Shown one piece after another: positions 54,182 through 62,916 of a stretch of DNA of 64,000 nt. The translations under genes and the position numbers were made by a program. The stretch lies in assembly GCA_934590165.1 (NCBI GenBank), contig CAKTOO010000009.1:1-64000 (forward strand). Reading direction: 5' to 3'. Numbering within the stretch: position 1 is the stretch's first letter; each line of letters starts with the position of its first letter. A model generated the notes under the pieces. That model did not search any database, was not told the origin of the DNA, and saw only the letters and a program-made list of their open reading frames with translations. The stretch comes from an uncultured Dysosmobacter sp. (GTDB lineage Bacteria; Bacillota; Clostridia; Oscillospirales; Oscillospiraceae).

Positions 54182-54240
54182 GCACAATTTCCGCACAATT
54201 TATGTGTAGTATAGCAGAAATAACTTGTGCATTTTTGTGC
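54182..54240. promoter_or_regulatory. Array of four TTGTGC half-sites in the divergent inositol region
   Basis: GCACAATTT occurs at 54182-54190 and 54193-54201 (11-bp step); TTGTGC, its inverse core, occurs at 54225-54230 and 54235-54240 (10-bp step). The array lies just upstream of the ABC promoter. The remaining 54241-54640 is AT-rich with no gene. It includes a weak cre-like CGAAAACGCTTACG at 54508-54521 and a CCGGCCTTT/AAAGGCCGG hairpin at 54578-54598. No convincing promoter for iolE was found. Confidence 0.65.
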
Positions 54241-54640
54241 GTACAGACAAAAATGGCAGGAAATTTTTAAAATCCAGGTTAAAAGTAAGTAAAAATTTTG
54301 CGCAAAAAAAGGGAAAAACCGTGCGGGGAAACAGATGTCCGCGACAGACGGAGACATCACACGGATTTACCTCCAAAATCATGAAAAATTTGAAACTGTC
54401 ATATCTGCAAAAAATTTGGGAGGACCTTTGGCTAAATCGGAAAAAATCGCGGCGGACCCTGAAAAAGCATTGCATTTTTCAGGCAAGGATGATACTTTCT
54501 TTAATAGCGAAAACGCTTACGTCTCCCGTTTTGTATGTACTTCTGTGAACGGACACAGAAAGACGGGGCGATGCGTGCCGGCCTTTCACAAAGGCCGGGA
54601 AGACCCAATCCATATATTATATTTGAGGAGGACGTTTCCT

Positions 54641-55543
54641 ATGTTCGATCAGAACCACGTATTCCTTGGTATCGCGCCCATCGGCTGGTGCAACGACGAT
54701 ATGCCCGAGCTGGGTGCCGAGAACACCTTCCAGCAGATCGTCAGCGAGATGGCCCTGGCGGGCTTTACCGGCTGCGAGATCGGCAACAAGTATCCCACCG
54801 ACCCCGCTGAACTGAAGAAGGCCCTGGACCTGCGGGGCATGCGCATTGCCAGCCGCTGGTATTCTTCCTTCATCCTGACCCGCCCCATGGAGGAGGAGAT
54901 CGCCGACTTCACCGCAAACCTCGACTTCCTGGAGGCTGTGGGCGCCAATCACATCAATGTCAGCGAGCAGAGCTATTCCATCCAGGGCAAGGTGGATGTG
55001 CCCATCCTCACCGGCGGTCACAAGCATGTCATGAACGACGAGGAGTGGGACCGCTTCTGCGCCGGCCTGAACACCCTGGGCAAGATCGCCGCTGACCGCG
55101 GTTTCAAGCTGTGCTTCCATCACCACATGGGCACGGTGGTCCAGACCAGCGAGGAGACGGACCGCATGATGAGCAATACCGATCCCCGGTATGTGTTCCT
55201 GTGCTATGATACCGGCCACTTCACCTTCGCCGGCGAGGACCCCCTGACCATGCTGAAGAAGTATGTGGACCGCGTGGGCCACGTCCATCTGAAGGACATG
55301 CGCCTGCCCGTGGTGGAGGAGGCCCGCAAGAACAACTGGAGCTTCCTGCAATCCGTCCGCAACGGCGCGTTCACCGTGCCCGGCGACGGCAACGTGGACT
55401 TTGACCCTGTGTTCAAGGTGCTGGCCGACGCCGGCTACCAGGGCTGGCTGCTGGTGGAGGCCGAGCAGGACCCCGCCAAGGCCAATCCTCTGGAGTACGC
55501 CATGAAGGGCCGCAAGTACATCGCGGAGCACACCGGTCTGTAA
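54641..55543 (+). CDS. iolE: Inosose dehydratase (IolE)
   Basis: A 300-residue xylose-isomerase-like TIM barrel. LGIAPIGWCNDDMPELG is a hallmark of IolE; metal ligands lie in FHHHMGTVVQ, YDTGHFTFAGED and HVHLKDMR. It dehydrates 2-keto-myo-inositol to a diketone. ATG 54641 follows GAGGAGGA; upstream in-frame codons have no ribosome binding site. First gene of the iolE-B-D-G run. Confidence 0.94.
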   Translation: MFDQNHVFLGIAPIGWCNDDMPELGAENTFQQIVSEMALAGFTGCEIGNKYPTDPAELKKALDLRGMRIASRWYSSFILTRPMEEEIADFTANLDFLEAVGANHINVSEQSYSIQGKVDVPILTGGHKHVMNDEEWDRFCAGLNTLGKIAADRGFKLCFHHHMGTVVQTSEETDRMMSNTDPRYVFLCYDTGHFTFAGEDPLTMLKKYVDRVGHVHLKDMRLPVVEEARKNNWSFLQSVRNGAFTVPGDGNVDFDPVFKVLADAGYQGWLLVEAEQDPAKANPLEYAMKGRKYIAEHTGL

Positions 55544-55610
55544 GATGCCGGGAGGGAGCATGACTTCCTCTTTGCATATGCTTACATTATAAGTTTGGAG
55601 ATGATACCCG

Positions 55611-56411
55611 ATGACTTATTTTAATAAGAATGACCAGCTGAAGAACGGATATAACGCCTATATCGACACCGCCGTGGACGATATGGGCACCCAGATGGAC
55701 GTGGGCCTCCTGCTGATGGAGCCCGGTGACACCTTCACCTTCGACGAGGCGGAAAAGGAAGTCGCCGTCCTGCTGTTCTCCGGCAGCGTGACGTATGAGT
55801 GGGCCGGCAAGACCTGCGAGGCGGAGCGTCCCGACTGCTTCCACCACGAGGCGTTCTGCCTGCTGGCTGGCTGCGGCACCAAGATCACCCTGACCGCTCA
55901 CGCCCACAGTGAGCTGTACATCCAGAAGACCGTCAACAAAGTCCCCTTCAAGGCTGTCATGTACACGCCGGAGACCGTCCAGACCCAGCACGCCGGCTGC
56001 CATGGTGAGCTGCTGGGCTGCATGGAGCGGGAGATCAAGACCTTCTTCGACCACGACAACGCACCTTTCTCCAACATGGTCCTGGGCGAGGTTTTGAACC
56101 ACCCCGGCAAGTGGTCTTCCTATCCTCCTCATCACCATCCCCAGCCCGAGGTGTATTTCTACCGCTTTGACTATCCCCAGGGCTTCGGCGCCGGCTTCGC
56201 CAACGGTGAGATCTACAAGACCGGCCACAACGGCCTGGCCGTTATCAACCACGGCTTCCACTCCCAGACCGCCGCGCCCGGCTACGCCATGTGCTACGCC
56301 TGGGGCATCCGGCACCTGGAGGGCGATCCCTGGCTGAAGACCCGCATCGACGATGAGGAGCACGAGTGGCTGTGGAAGCCCGACGCCAATGAGCACATCT
56401 ATCAGGGTTGA
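55611..56411 (+). CDS. iolB: 5-deoxy-glucuronate isomerase (IolB)
   Basis: A 266-residue bicupin: metal-binding SSYPPHHHPQPEVYFYRFDYPQGFG is the IolB signature, with a second cupin-like half at the N-terminus. It converts 5-deoxy-D-glucuronate to 2-deoxy-5-keto-D-gluconate, the step after IolD. The order E-B-D-G varies from Bacillus but matches clostridial inositol loci. Confidence 0.95.
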   Translation: MTYFNKNDQLKNGYNAYIDTAVDDMGTQMDVGLLLMEPGDTFTFDEAEKEVAVLLFSGSVTYEWAGKTCEAERPDCFHHEAFCLLAGCGTKITLTAHAHSELYIQKTVNKVPFKAVMYTPETVQTQHAGCHGELLGCMEREIKTFFDHDNAPFSNMVLGEVLNHPGKWSSYPPHHHPQPEVYFYRFDYPQGFGAGFANGEIYKTGHNGLAVINHGFHSQTAAPGYAMCYAWGIRHLEGDPWLKTRIDDEEHEWLWKPDANEHIYQG

Positions 56412-56436
56412 TGAAATTTAGGAGGTAACGACCAAC

Positions 56437-58365
56437 ATGAAAACCGTTCGTTTGACCATGGCCCAGGCCCTGGTCCGTTTCCTGGAAAATCAGTTCATCG
56501 AGGTGGACGGCGTGCAGAATCGCTTTGTCCGCGGCGTGTTTATCATTCCTGGCCACGGCAACGTGGTGGGCTTTGGCCAGGCGCTGACCCAGGAGGCCAA
56601 GCACCTGGAGGTCTGGCACGGCCAGAACGAGCAGGGCATGGCCCAGGCCGCCGTGGCCTTTGCCAAGCAGATGAAGCGCAAGCAGATCTGCGTGGCCACG
56701 TCCTCCGTGGGTCCCGGCGCCGCCAATATGGTCACCGCCTGCGGCACCGCCACCGCCAACAACATCCCCCTGCTGGTGCTGCCCGGCGATGTGTATGCCT
56801 GCCGCCAGCCCGACCCCGTGCTGCAGCAGGTGGAGCAGCCCCACAACCTGTCCATTTCCACCAATGACGCCTTCAAGGCCGTCTGCCGTTACTGGGACCG
56901 CATCGTTCGTCCCGAGCAGCTGATGAGCGCCATGATCTCCGCCTTCCGGGTGCTGACCGACCCCGCCAACACCGGCGCTGTCTGCATTGCCATGCCCCAG
57001 GACGTGGAAGGCGAGGCCTATGACTATCCCGAGAGCTTCTTCAAAAAGCGCGTGTGGCGCCTGGAGCGCCGCCCCGCCACCGAGGCCGCTCTGAACGACG
57101 CCGCCGAGGCCATCAAGAAGGCCAAGCGTCCCATGCTGATCTGCGGCGGCGGTGTCCGCTACTCCGAAGCCCACGCCGAGTTCCGTGCCTTCGCCGAGGC
57201 CACCGGCATTCCCTTTGCCGAGACCCAGGCGGGCAAGAGCGCCATTGAATGGACCCATCCTCTGAACCTGGGCGGCGTCGGCGTCACCGGCTGCTCCGCT
57301 GGCAACGACATCGCCAAGAAGGCGGATCTGGTCATCGGCGTCGGCACCCGCTACACCGATTTCACCACCGCCTCCAAGTGGCTGTTCAAGGATACCTGCA
57401 AGTTTGTCAACATCAATGTCTCCGAGTTCCAGGCCCTGAAGATGGAGGCCATCCCTGTGGTGGCCGACGCCAAGGACGCCCTGCCCCGTCTGCTTGCCAA
57501 GCTGGACGGCTACAAGGCTCCTTACACCACGGAGGTTGCCGCCGCCAAGGAGAAGTGGCTCAAGGAGTTGGAGCGTCTGGACAACATCGTCTTCGAGGAC
57601 AAGAAGTCCTGGAAGCCCATCATCAACGACGCCAACGCCGACTCTGCCAAGCGCTTTGCCAAGGACCTGAACGCCGGTCTGTGCCAGACCACCGTTCTGG
57701 GTGCCATCAACGCCATGATGGCTGATGATGACGTGGCCATCGGCGCCGCTGGCTCCCTGCCCGGCGATATGCAGCGTGTGTGGCGTCCCCGTGCCCAGGA
57801 TACCTACAATATGGAGTACGGCTACTCCACCATGGGTTACGAGGTTGCCGGCGCCCTGGGCGTGAAGCTGGCCATCGGCGACAAGCGGGAGGTCTATGCC
57901 TTCTGCGGCGACGGCAGCTTCAACATGCTCCACGGCGAGCTGGTGACCGCTGTTATGGAGCACAAGAAGATCAATATCTGCCTGTTTGACAACGCCTCCT
58001 TCGGCTGCATCAACAACCTGCAGGTGGGCCACGGCAACAAGACCCTGTGCACCGAGCTGCGTTACCGCAACAAGGATGGCCTGTTCGGCGACTTCCTGAA
58101 CATCGACTACGCCAAGGTGGCGGAGGGCTATGGCTGCAAGTCCTACTCCATCCGCACCATGGAGGAGCTGGTGGCTGCCTTCGAGGACGCCAAGAAGGTC
58201 AAGAACCAGCCTGTCCTGTTTGACATCAAGGTCCTGCCCAAGACCATGACCGACGGTTATGGCTCCTGGTGGCGCGTGGGTGACACCGAGGTGTCCGAGC
58301 GCCAGGAGAACCTGGACGCCTATGCTTCTCACCTGGAGCATGTGAAGGACGCCCGCAAGTATTGA
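56437..58365 (+). CDS. iolD: 3D-(3,5/4)-trihydroxycyclohexane-1,2-dione hydrolase (IolD)
   Basis: A 642-residue ThDP enzyme that opens the ring of the diketone made by IolE. N-terminal PYR domain with the catalytic Glu in GQNEQGMAQAAVAF, a central domain, then the PP domain with metal-binding GDGSFNMLHGELVTAVMEHKKINICLFDN. AGGAGG precedes the start. Confidence 0.95.
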   Translation: MKTVRLTMAQALVRFLENQFIEVDGVQNRFVRGVFIIPGHGNVVGFGQALTQEAKHLEVWHGQNEQGMAQAAVAFAKQMKRKQICVATSSVGPGAANMVTACGTATANNIPLLVLPGDVYACRQPDPVLQQVEQPHNLSISTNDAFKAVCRYWDRIVRPEQLMSAMISAFRVLTDPANTGAVCIAMPQDVEGEAYDYPESFFKKRVWRLERRPATEAALNDAAEAIKKAKRPMLICGGGVRYSEAHAEFRAFAEATGIPFAETQAGKSAIEWTHPLNLGGVGVTGCSAGNDIAKKADLVIGVGTRYTDFTTASKWLFKDTCKFVNINVSEFQALKMEAIPVVADAKDALPRLLAKLDGYKAPYTTEVAAAKEKWLKELERLDNIVFEDKKSWKPIINDANADSAKRFAKDLNAGLCQTTVLGAINAMMADDDVAIGAAGSLPGDMQRVWRPRAQDTYNMEYGYSTMGYEVAGALGVKLAIGDKREVYAFCGDGSFNMLHGELVTAVMEHKKINICLFDNASFGCINNLQVGHGNKTLCTELRYRNKDGLFGDFLNIDYAKVAEGYGCKSYSIRTMEELVAAFEDAKKVKNQPVLFDIKVLPKTMTDGYGSWWRVGDTEVSERQENLDAYASHLEHVKDARKY

Positions 58366-58373
58366 TCGCTTTT

Positions 58374-58402
58374 GCTCCGGGCGGGAGTTGCCCGCCCGGA
58401 GC
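58374..58402 (+). other. Intercistronic hairpin, iolD/iolG
   Basis: A perfect 12-bp stem GCTCCGGGCGGG/CCCGCCCGGAGC around a 5-nt loop, without a T-run. It may attenuate or stabilise; iolG has its own GGAAGG SD. Confidence 0.75.
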
Positions 58403-58456
58403 AAGTGAAATGTATGACCTACCATTTTATTATAAAAGAAAAGGAAGGTAATTAAC

Positions 58457-59494
58457 ATGGATAAGGTTCTGAAAATCGGTATTATCGGCTGCGGCGCTAT
58501 CGGCCGTGATCACTGCCGCCGCATCATCGAGACTGTCCCCGGCGCCACCGTCGTGGCCGTGTCCGACTATGTGGCCGCCGCCGCTGACGATACCGCCGCC
58601 AAGTATGGCATCCGCTCCTTCGGCAATGACTGCGACGGCATGATCAAGGACCCTGAGGTGGAAGCCGTTGTCATCACCTCCATCGACCCCACTCATCATG
58701 ACTATGTCATGAAGACTCTGGCCGAGGAGAAGTGGTGCTTCTGCGAGAAGCCCCTGAGCCAGAACGCCAAGGACTGCGAGGAGATCATCGCCCGCGAGCA
58801 GGAGATCGGCAAGCGCCTGGTGCAGGTGGGCTTCATGCGTCACTATGACCGCGGCTACGCCGAGATGAAGCGCATCATTGAGTCCGGCGAACTGGGCGCT
58901 CCCCTGCTGATCAAGGCCTGCCACCGCAACGTTGCCCAGGGCCCGGGCTTCAAGACCGAGAACGGCGTCACCAACGTGGCCATCCACGAGCTGGACATCT
59001 GCCGCTGGCTGCTGGATGACGAGTATGAGGACGTGCAGTGCGTGAAGGTCCGCCAGTCCGCCAACTCCAACAAGGGCTATGACAACCCTCAGGTCATGCT
59101 GATGCGCACCAAGAAGGGCTGCTTCATCGACGTGGAGGTCCAGGTGGCCGACGGCTATGGCTATGACATCCAGTGCGAGGTCGTCTGCGAGAACGGCACC
59201 GTGAAGCTGCCCGATCCTTACGCGGTTGTCTGCCGCTCCCGTCCCGCTGGCTGGGATTCCGTGAAGCCCGCCGAGTCCATGCCCATCATGACCGACTGGA
59301 AGGAGCGCTTCATCGAGGCTTACGACATCGAGTTCTGCAAGTGGGTGGAGTCCGTCCATGCTGGCAAGCTGACCGGTCCCTCCGCTTGGGACGGCTATGT
59401 TGCCTGCGTTGCCGGCGACGCTCTGAACGCTTCCCGCGGTACCTCCTCCTTCCTGAAGGTGGAGACCATGGAAAAGCCCGAGATGTACAAGTAA
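58457..59494 (+). CDS. iolG: Inositol 2-dehydrogenase (IolG)
   Basis: A 345-residue Gfo/Idh/MocA oxidoreductase: Rossmann GIIGCGAIGRDHCRRI, CEKPLS, and NVAIHELDICRWLLDDE for the catalytic region, in which the usual HD-x-D reads HE-x-D. It oxidises myo-inositol with NAD, the first pathway step. Its paralog at 49.2 kb shares the fold but is clearly distinct. Confidence 0.92.
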   Translation: MDKVLKIGIIGCGAIGRDHCRRIIETVPGATVVAVSDYVAAAADDTAAKYGIRSFGNDCDGMIKDPEVEAVVITSIDPTHHDYVMKTLAEEKWCFCEKPLSQNAKDCEEIIAREQEIGKRLVQVGFMRHYDRGYAEMKRIIESGELGAPLLIKACHRNVAQGPGFKTENGVTNVAIHELDICRWLLDDEYEDVQCVKVRQSANSNKGYDNPQVMLMRTKKGCFIDVEVQVADGYGYDIQCEVVCENGTVKLPDPYAVVCRSRPAGWDSVKPAESMPIMTDWKERFIEAYDIEFCKWVESVHAGKLTGPSAWDGYVACVAGDALNASRGTSSFLKVETMEKPEMYK

Positions 59495-59508
59495 TCATTC
59501 CACCATTG

Positions 59509-59541
59509 AAAAGGACCGCCGTAAAACGGCGGTCCTTTTTT
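59509..59541 (+). terminator. Terminator after iolG
   Basis: AAAAGGACCGCCGT pairs perfectly with ACGGCGGTCCTTTT around AAA, then TT. Confidence 0.95.
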
Positions 59542-59653
59542 CGCGGGCTTTTCAGTTTGTTTGCAAATTGTCCTTGTTTTTGCAAAAAATGGGCGCTATG
59601 ATAAAAGAGTTCCAAAAGAGATGACAGGCCGCTTCGCTGGCCAGAGAGGACCA

Positions 59654-60427
59654 ATGAACAGATTGAACAAACGCTTTTCAAAACTGTGCCTGCTGCTGGC
59701 GGCAGTGCTTTTGGTGCAGGGCGTTCCTGCCCGGGCGGCTGAGCCCTCGGAGGAGATGAACCTTGCCGTGGAGGCTGCCACCATGCCCGTCGGGGTGGAG
59801 GAGTGGCAGATGCTGCTGGTCAACGGGAATAACCCGCTGCCGGAGGATTTCACCGTGGAGCTTGCCCCGCTGGAAAATGGCATGAAGGCAGACAAGCGCA
59901 TTTGCGCGGACCTTGCTGCCATGCTGAAGGACTGCCGGGCGGCGGGACTGAAGCCGAAGATCTGCTCCGCCTACCGGGACGCGGCCACGCAGACCCGCCT
60001 GCATAAAAACAAGATCGCCCGCCTCCGCGCCACCGGCCTTGGCCGGGAGGAAGCGGAACGGGAGGCCGCCCGCTGGGTGGCGGTACCCGGCACCAGCGAG
60101 CATCAGACGGGGCTGGCGCTGGACCTGGTGTCTGAAAGCTATCAGATTTTGGATGAAAAGCAGGCGGAGACGCCGGAGCAGCAGTGGTTGATGGTCCACA
60201 GCTGGGAATACGGCTTCATCCTGCGTTACCCAACGGAAAAAAGCGAGGTCACCGGCATCGGGTACGAGCCCTGGCACTACCGCTATGTGGGCCGGCCTTT
60301 GGCCGCAGCCATTCATGAAAGCGGCTTGTGCCTGGAGGAGTACTTGGAGCTGCCCCGCGTTGTGACAGGCCATGTGAAAGAGAAGCCGGAAGCACCGGCT
60401 TCTCTTTTTCTCTTAATTCCTACTTGA
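59654..60427 (+). CDS. VanY/DdcY-type D-alanyl-D-alanine carboxypeptidase (M15)
   Basis: A 257-residue secreted M15B metallopeptidase: signal peptide (1-26, ending ARA), then SAYRDAATQTRLH, zinc-binding SEHQTGLALDLV and EPWHYRYVG. It trims the terminal D-Ala of peptidoglycan precursors. ATG 59654 follows AGAGAGGA. The last 16 codons run through a perfect terminator hairpin (60379-60409), so the natural stop may have been lost; VKEKPEAPASLFLLIPT is an unlikely conserved tail. Confidence 0.9.
   Translation: MNRLNKRFSKLCLLLAAVLLVQGVPARAAEPSEEMNLAVEAATMPVGVEEWQMLLVNGNNPLPEDFTVELAPLENGMKADKRICADLAAMLKDCRAAGLKPKICSAYRDAATQTRLHKNKIARLRATGLGREEAEREAARWVAVPGTSEHQTGLALDLVSESYQILDEKQAETPEQQWLMVHSWEYGFILRYPTEKSEVTGIGYEPWHYRYVGRPLAAAIHESGLCLEEYLELPRVVTGHVKEKPEAPASLFLLIPT
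60379..60409 (+). terminator. Terminator embedded in the VanY-type gene 3' end
   Basis: AGAGAAGCCGG pairs perfectly with CCGGCTTCTCT around five nt, followed by TTTTCTCTT, all within the coding frame that ends at 60427. Confidence 0.85.
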
Positions 60428-60476
60428 CAACTGTGAAATACTGTGTTATGACTATATCATAGTAAAAAAGTAGGAA
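60424..60476 (+). promoter_or_regulatory. nifS promoter with inverted repeat
   Basis: TTGACA (60424-60429) and TATGAC (60447-60452) are exactly 17 nt apart. TTCCTACTT (60417-60425) and AAGTAGGAA (60469-60477) form a 9-bp inverted repeat spanning the promoter, possibly for an Rrf2-type regulator. Confidence 0.7.
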
Positions 60477-60490
60477 ATAGGAGGTCCATT

Positions 60491-61678
60491 ATGAACGTTT
60501 ATGCCGACAACGCTGCCACCACCGCGGTCAGTGATGCGGCCGTGGCGGCCATGCTGCCCTGCTTTCAGGAGTTTTACGGCAATCCCTCCAGCTTGTACAC
60601 CACCGGCCAGCTGGCGGCGGAAAAGCTGGCGGCCGCCCGGGAGATTTTTGCCCGCGGCCTGAATGCCCAGCCCCGGGAGATCACCTTCACCTCCGGCGGC
60701 AGCGAGGCGGATAACCAGGCCCTGCGCTCCGGTGCCGCCATGGGCGCCCGGAAGGGCAAAAAGCATATCATCTCCACGAAGTTTGAGCACCATGCTATCC
60801 TCCACACCCTCCAGGCACTGGAGAAGGAGGGATACGAGGTAACGCTGCTGGACATCCCGCCGGACGGCGTGGTGACTGCCCAGCAGGTGAAGGATGCCAT
60901 CCGGCCGGATACCTGCCTGGTGAGCATTATGTTTGCCAATAATGAGATCGGTACCATCCAGCCCATCGGAGAGATCGGCGATGTGTGCCGGGAGGCAGGC
61001 GTCCTGTTCCATACGGATGCCGTCCAGGCGGCAGGCCACTTGGCCATTGATGTGGAGGCTCTGCATATCGACATGCTGTCCCTGTCCGCCCATAAGTTCC
61101 ACGGCCCCAAGGGCGTGGGTGTGCTGTATGCCCGCCGGGGCATTATCTTGGAAAACGTCATTTACGGCGGCGCCCAGGAACGGGGCAAGCGGGCCGGCAC
61201 GGAAAATGTCCCCGGCATCTGTGGTGCCGCGGCGGCCTTTGAGGAGGTCTGCGCCAACCTGGAGAAGAACGCTGCCTATGTGACGCCTATGCGGGACAAG
61301 CTCATTGCGGGCCTGTCCGCCATTCCACACTCCATTCTCAACGGCGACCCCGTCCGCCGCCTGCCGGGAAATGTCAACTTCTGCTTTGAGGGCATCGAGG
61401 GCGAATCCCTGCTGCTTCTGCTGGATGCCAAGGGCATCGCAGCCTCCTCCGGCAGCGCCTGCACCTCTGGCTCCCTGGACCCCAGCCATGTGCTGCTGGC
61501 TCTGGGTCGGCCACATGAGGTGGCTCACGGCTCCCTGCGGCTGAGCCTCAGCGAATACAACAAGCCGGAGGAAGTGGACTATATTTTGGAGGTTCTGCCG
61601 GGCATTATCCAGTATCTGCGGGATATGTCCCCCGTGTGGGACGAACTGGAAAAGGGCCAGCGCCCTCACCTCATCTGA
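60491..61678 (+). CDS. nifS: Cysteine desulfurase NifS/IscS
   Basis: A 395-residue PLP enzyme that moves sulfur from cysteine to a scaffold. NAATTAVSD start, HHA in KFEHHAIL, PLP Lys202 in SAHKFHGPKGVG and catalytic Cys324 in SSGSACTSGS, with the mobile loop seen in NifS. Next gene nifU overlaps the function. AAATAGGAGG sets the ATG. The absence of a neighbouring iscR is notable. Confidence 0.95.
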   Translation: MNVYADNAATTAVSDAAVAAMLPCFQEFYGNPSSLYTTGQLAAEKLAAAREIFARGLNAQPREITFTSGGSEADNQALRSGAAMGARKGKKHIISTKFEHHAILHTLQALEKEGYEVTLLDIPPDGVVTAQQVKDAIRPDTCLVSIMFANNEIGTIQPIGEIGDVCREAGVLFHTDAVQAAGHLAIDVEALHIDMLSLSAHKFHGPKGVGVLYARRGIILENVIYGGAQERGKRAGTENVPGICGAAAAFEEVCANLEKNAAYVTPMRDKLIAGLSAIPHSILNGDPVRRLPGNVNFCFEGIEGESLLLLLDAKGIAASSGSACTSGSLDPSHVLLALGRPHEVAHGSLRLSLSEYNKPEEVDYILEVLPGIIQYLRDMSPVWDELEKGQRPHLI

Positions 61679-61694
61679 AAGGAGAAAACGTAAC

Positions 61695-62141
61695 ATGGCT
61701 TTATATAGCGATAAGGTAATGGACCACTTCCAGAATCCCCGGAACGTGGGCAAGATGGAGGACGCCGACGGCATCGGCGAGGTGGGTAACGCCAAGTGCG
61801 GCGACATCATGCGGATGTATATTAAGGTGGACCCTGAGACCCAGGTCATCACCGATGTGAAGTTCAACACCTTCGGCTGCGGCAGCGCCATTGCCACCAG
61901 CTCCATGGCCACGGAGCTCATCAAGGGCAAGCCGGTTTCCGAGGCGCTGAAGCTGTCCAACAAGGCGGTGGTAGAGGCCCTGGACGGTCTGCCGGCCTAT
62001 AAGCTCCACTGTTCCGTGCTGGCGGAGGAAGCTGTCCGAGCGGCGGTGAAGGACTATTATGATAAAAACGGCATCCCCTACGGTGATGAACTGAACGCCT
62101 GTGATGGCCACTGTGAGACCTGCGGCCACGAGCACGAATAA
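61695..62141 (+). CDS. nifU: Iron-sulfur cluster scaffold NifU/IscU
   Basis: A 148-residue IscU-type scaffold: the three cluster Cys lie in GNAKCGD, FGCGSA and LHCSVLAEEA. A short C-terminal extension CDGHCETCGHEHE is Cys/His-rich and not part of the standard fold. It receives sulfur from NifS. AAAGGAG precedes the ATG; a strong terminator follows. Confidence 0.94.
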   Translation: MALYSDKVMDHFQNPRNVGKMEDADGIGEVGNAKCGDIMRMYIKVDPETQVITDVKFNTFGCGSAIATSSMATELIKGKPVSEALKLSNKAVVEALDGLPAYKLHCSVLAEEAVRAAVKDYYDKNGIPYGDELNACDGHCETCGHEHE

Positions 62142-62150
62142 GACATGTAA

Positions 62151-62187
62151 AAAAGCGCCTTCCGGCACAGCCGGAAGGCGCTTTTTT
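62151..62187. terminator. Bidirectional terminator, nifU/yfcE-like
   Basis: A perfect 15-bp stem (62151-62165, 62171-62185; core GCGCCTTCCGG) around CACAG, flanked by A and T runs. Confidence 0.95.
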
Positions 62188-62191
62188 ACAT

Positions 62192-62668
62192 TTACCAGAG
62201 ATGCTCCAGGGGAACGGTGCGGCCATCCAACCTGCCGTTGACGATGGTGACAACGGCGTAAAAGGGGCGGCGGTAGTCTCCGATGCTGCCGGGGTTCACG
62301 AACAGGGTCTTCCCCCGCCGGTCCACCAGGGGGCGGTGAGTATGGCCGAAGAGGAACAGGTCCAGATTCTGCTCCTCCGCCGCATAGCCGGCCGTCAGCA
62401 GGGACTGCTTGACGCCGTAGGTGTGGCCGTGGCACAGGAGGATGCGCTTGTCCTCCAGACAGAGCAGCCGCTCCGCCGGTTCCGAGGAACGGTAATCGCA
62501 GTTGCCGGGCACCTGCTCCAGCGGAATATCCGGGAACAGGTCGAGGAGTTTTTCCGCGTCCCGCCAGCAGTCTCCCAAGTGGAAGATCATCCGGGGTGCG
62601 GTCTGCTCCACGGCGGCGGCCATATTGGAAACATTCCCGTGGGAATCGGAAAGGACCAAAATTTTCAT
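62192..62668 (-). CDS. YfcE/MJ0936-family metallophosphoesterase
   Basis: A 158-residue calcineurin-like phosphodiesterase with all metal motifs: VLSDSHGN, HLGDC, GNCD, CHGHTYG and GHTHRP. It hydrolyses phosphodiesters in vitro; the physiological substrate is unknown. ATG 62668 with GAGGAGC; an ATG six codons earlier is less likely. Confidence 0.92.
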   Translation of the reverse strand: MKILVLSDSHGNVSNMAAAVEQTAPRMIFHLGDCWRDAEKLLDLFPDIPLEQVPGNCDYRSSEPAERLLCLEDKRILLCHGHTYGVKQSLLTAGYAAEEQNLDLFLFGHTHRPLVDRRGKTLFVNPGSIGDYRRPFYAVVTIVNGRLDGRTVPLEHLW

Positions 62669-62916
62669 AGCAGCGCTCCTCATCAAAAACTATATCCAGT
62701 ATACTGCCTTTTTTCATTGGAGGCAATGGGCACCACGGGAAAGCCGATAAAATTTCAAGGTTGTTTCAATTTTTCTCTGCTATCATAGTATAAAATGAAA
62801 GGTTTTACTGAAAAATGGAAAGAAAATACAAAAAAATAGTAGTTTTTGAGCATTTTGTAAGAAGAACAGTACCGCTGATTGCGCCAACAGGAAAATATGG
62901 TAAACTGAAATGCAAT

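Noticed and set aside
54335..54640. N-terminal extension of IolE by about 100 codons
   Set aside because: It covers AT-rich regulatory DNA, has no ribosome binding site and no counterpart in IolE; the SD lies before ATG 54641.
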